A DNA stretch of 64,000 nt, taken from the NCBI GenBank assembly GCA_037389465.1, contig JAZARR010000183.1, forward strand, positions 32,501 to 96,500, written 5' to 3'. The number at the start of each line of letters is the position of its first letter. Position 1 is the stretch's first letter. The stretch is from Baylisascaris procyonis (taxonomy: Eukaryota > Nematoda > Chromadorea > Rhabditida > Ascarididae). A program made the position numbers and the translations under genes. Under the pieces are notes generated by a model that was not told the DNA's origin, did not search any database, and saw nothing but the letters and a program-made list of their open reading frames with translations. Shown piece by piece: positions 62,810-64,000 of this stretch.

Positions 62810-62945
62810 GTAAGAGTTGCCTATTCAAAAAGCTTACAAATGTGGGCTCCACTTACAAACTTTTCTACTGCTAGCATTCGTTTCTAATCGTGCGGTGAAT
62901 GAAAACACAGGCAAAGGAATGAAATTTAATAAACGCAAAAGAGTC

Positions 62946-62947
<2 letters not shown>

Positions 62948-62998
<51 letters not shown>
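62948..62998. repeat. (AT)n microsatellite, ~51 bp
   Basis: Perfect TA run, seen directly. Confidence 0.97.
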
Positions 62999-63001
<3 letters not shown>

Positions 63002-64000
63002 CTTTTGATTGGGTGTTAATTCTCTTCACTGCGTCATTTCACCCCTTCTTAGAACCCCTGTTCACGAATAGCCCTTTGAAGGAAATATTTATACTATTTT
63101 ACTTCAAAGCGAAATAGTTCCCCAATTGAGCTGGGAAATTCTACCCAATGCTATTTGTAAGTTTTTATTGATATCCGCAGATGCGACAAACTCTAAATAG
63201 AGGGCGAAAAGGACAAACATCTCCAGCTTCATCTACAATCCATAGAGCAGTTTCCCTTTCCCATTGGCATAATCGAATATTTGCATAATGTTAGTCATTA
63301 ACAACCGATTGATATAAAATAAATCATTTCTCATCGGTGATTAACGCTTAAACTTAATGAAAAAAACCATTTTTTAAGTACTTTCGAATGAAACAAATCT
63401 TGAAAGATGTGATATAGACAATAAAAAGCCTCTTTCAAAATAATTTATTTAAGCCAGAACAATTCCTAACAATAATTGTGCAACAAAAATTCCATCAAAG
63501 AAATTATCAACAAATACCACCGTTAACTAAACAACACAAAACAATAATAAAATAGGGAAGAAACTATCAATTGTAACTTCAGGTAGCGGTTGTAGTTGAC
63601 GAATATAGGAAATGAGGTGCTCGAGATATGACCAAGAATCAACTAATAAACATATCGAGAAGTGTCTTCATCAAAAACAGTAGATAAAACATAGTGCGGT
63701 CATCAACAATCTTCCTTGCAAGATCATATCGGTTCACATAGAAAAGCATTTTAGTGCTATGGTCATACTGTTCAGGATGGGAAAATGAGGGGAAGACACC
63801 ATCATGTCTAGCTTAGAATGAGTGCTAAACTGTTGGACCTCACTTTAAGATGGGGAACATATCACTGTTACGATAGGAGGGATGAGGGCAGAGGAAGGAG
63901 AGGAAGTACTGGATGTAGAAAAGAAAATAGAAAAGGATAGAAGTGGAGCTCGACGGCTTGGCGACTTATAGAATGCGAAGTGCGACCTTGATGGCCTTTG
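62999..64000. other. Non-coding right end
   Basis: AT-rich to about 63,770, then purine-rich with GAGG/GGAAG words (63,870-63,950). No supported gene. Confidence 0.5.

Overview
The window looks like an animal (metazoan) chromosome, probably an invertebrate with small spliced genes. The right-hand 23 kb is AT-rich, carries GT-AG introns with T-rich 3' splice sites, (TA)n and C/G-run microsatellites, and one gene I recognise: a tRNA-splicing endonuclease subunit Sen2 (TSEN2) in two exons. Its start codon lies 6 bases after a strong 3' splice site, which would fit spliced-leader trans-splicing (nematode or flatworm), but the species cannot be fixed from this sequence. I found no bacterial operons, phage genes or CRISPR array.

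Layout. Positions 1 to about 40,630 are one uninterrupted tandem array of T, G and C with almost no A on the + strand, built from short (TG/CG)n-TC blocks. It runs off the left edge, so its true length is unknown. The enormous open frames in it, one over 10,000 codons, arise because the repeat lacks stop codons; they are not genes. Rare variants (25 TGA-containing TGTGACTGTG sites, four CTGTTGTG sites, GCGGCTC sites) show nested segmental duplication: a 9.3-kb block copied 24.36 kb away, a 5.24-kb higher-order unit, and a 630-bp local duplication. The last kilobase of the array decays into unique DNA.

40,631 to 44,579 holds a possible LTR relic with a TATA box, an 88-bp degenerate repeat loaded with nuclear-receptor half-sites, a (TA)n run and one possible orphan exon. 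44,580 to 49,365 (minus) is a proposed four-exon gene for a 194-residue protein with a repeated LVDEV motif and an acidic tail. 51,180 to 53,100 is a 39-bp minisatellite with its own higher-order structure. 54,716 to 54,880 (plus) could be a signal-peptide first exon. 55,212 to 57,813 (minus) is a tentative four-exon gene of unknown function, with a 53-bp repeat in its first intron. 59,351 to 61,812 (minus) is TSEN2. The last 2 kb is mostly non-coding.

The three proposed minus-strand genes have no visible functional link. All exon models are phase-checked by eye only, without transcripts or homology searches. The TSEN2 model is solid; the other two are hypotheses.
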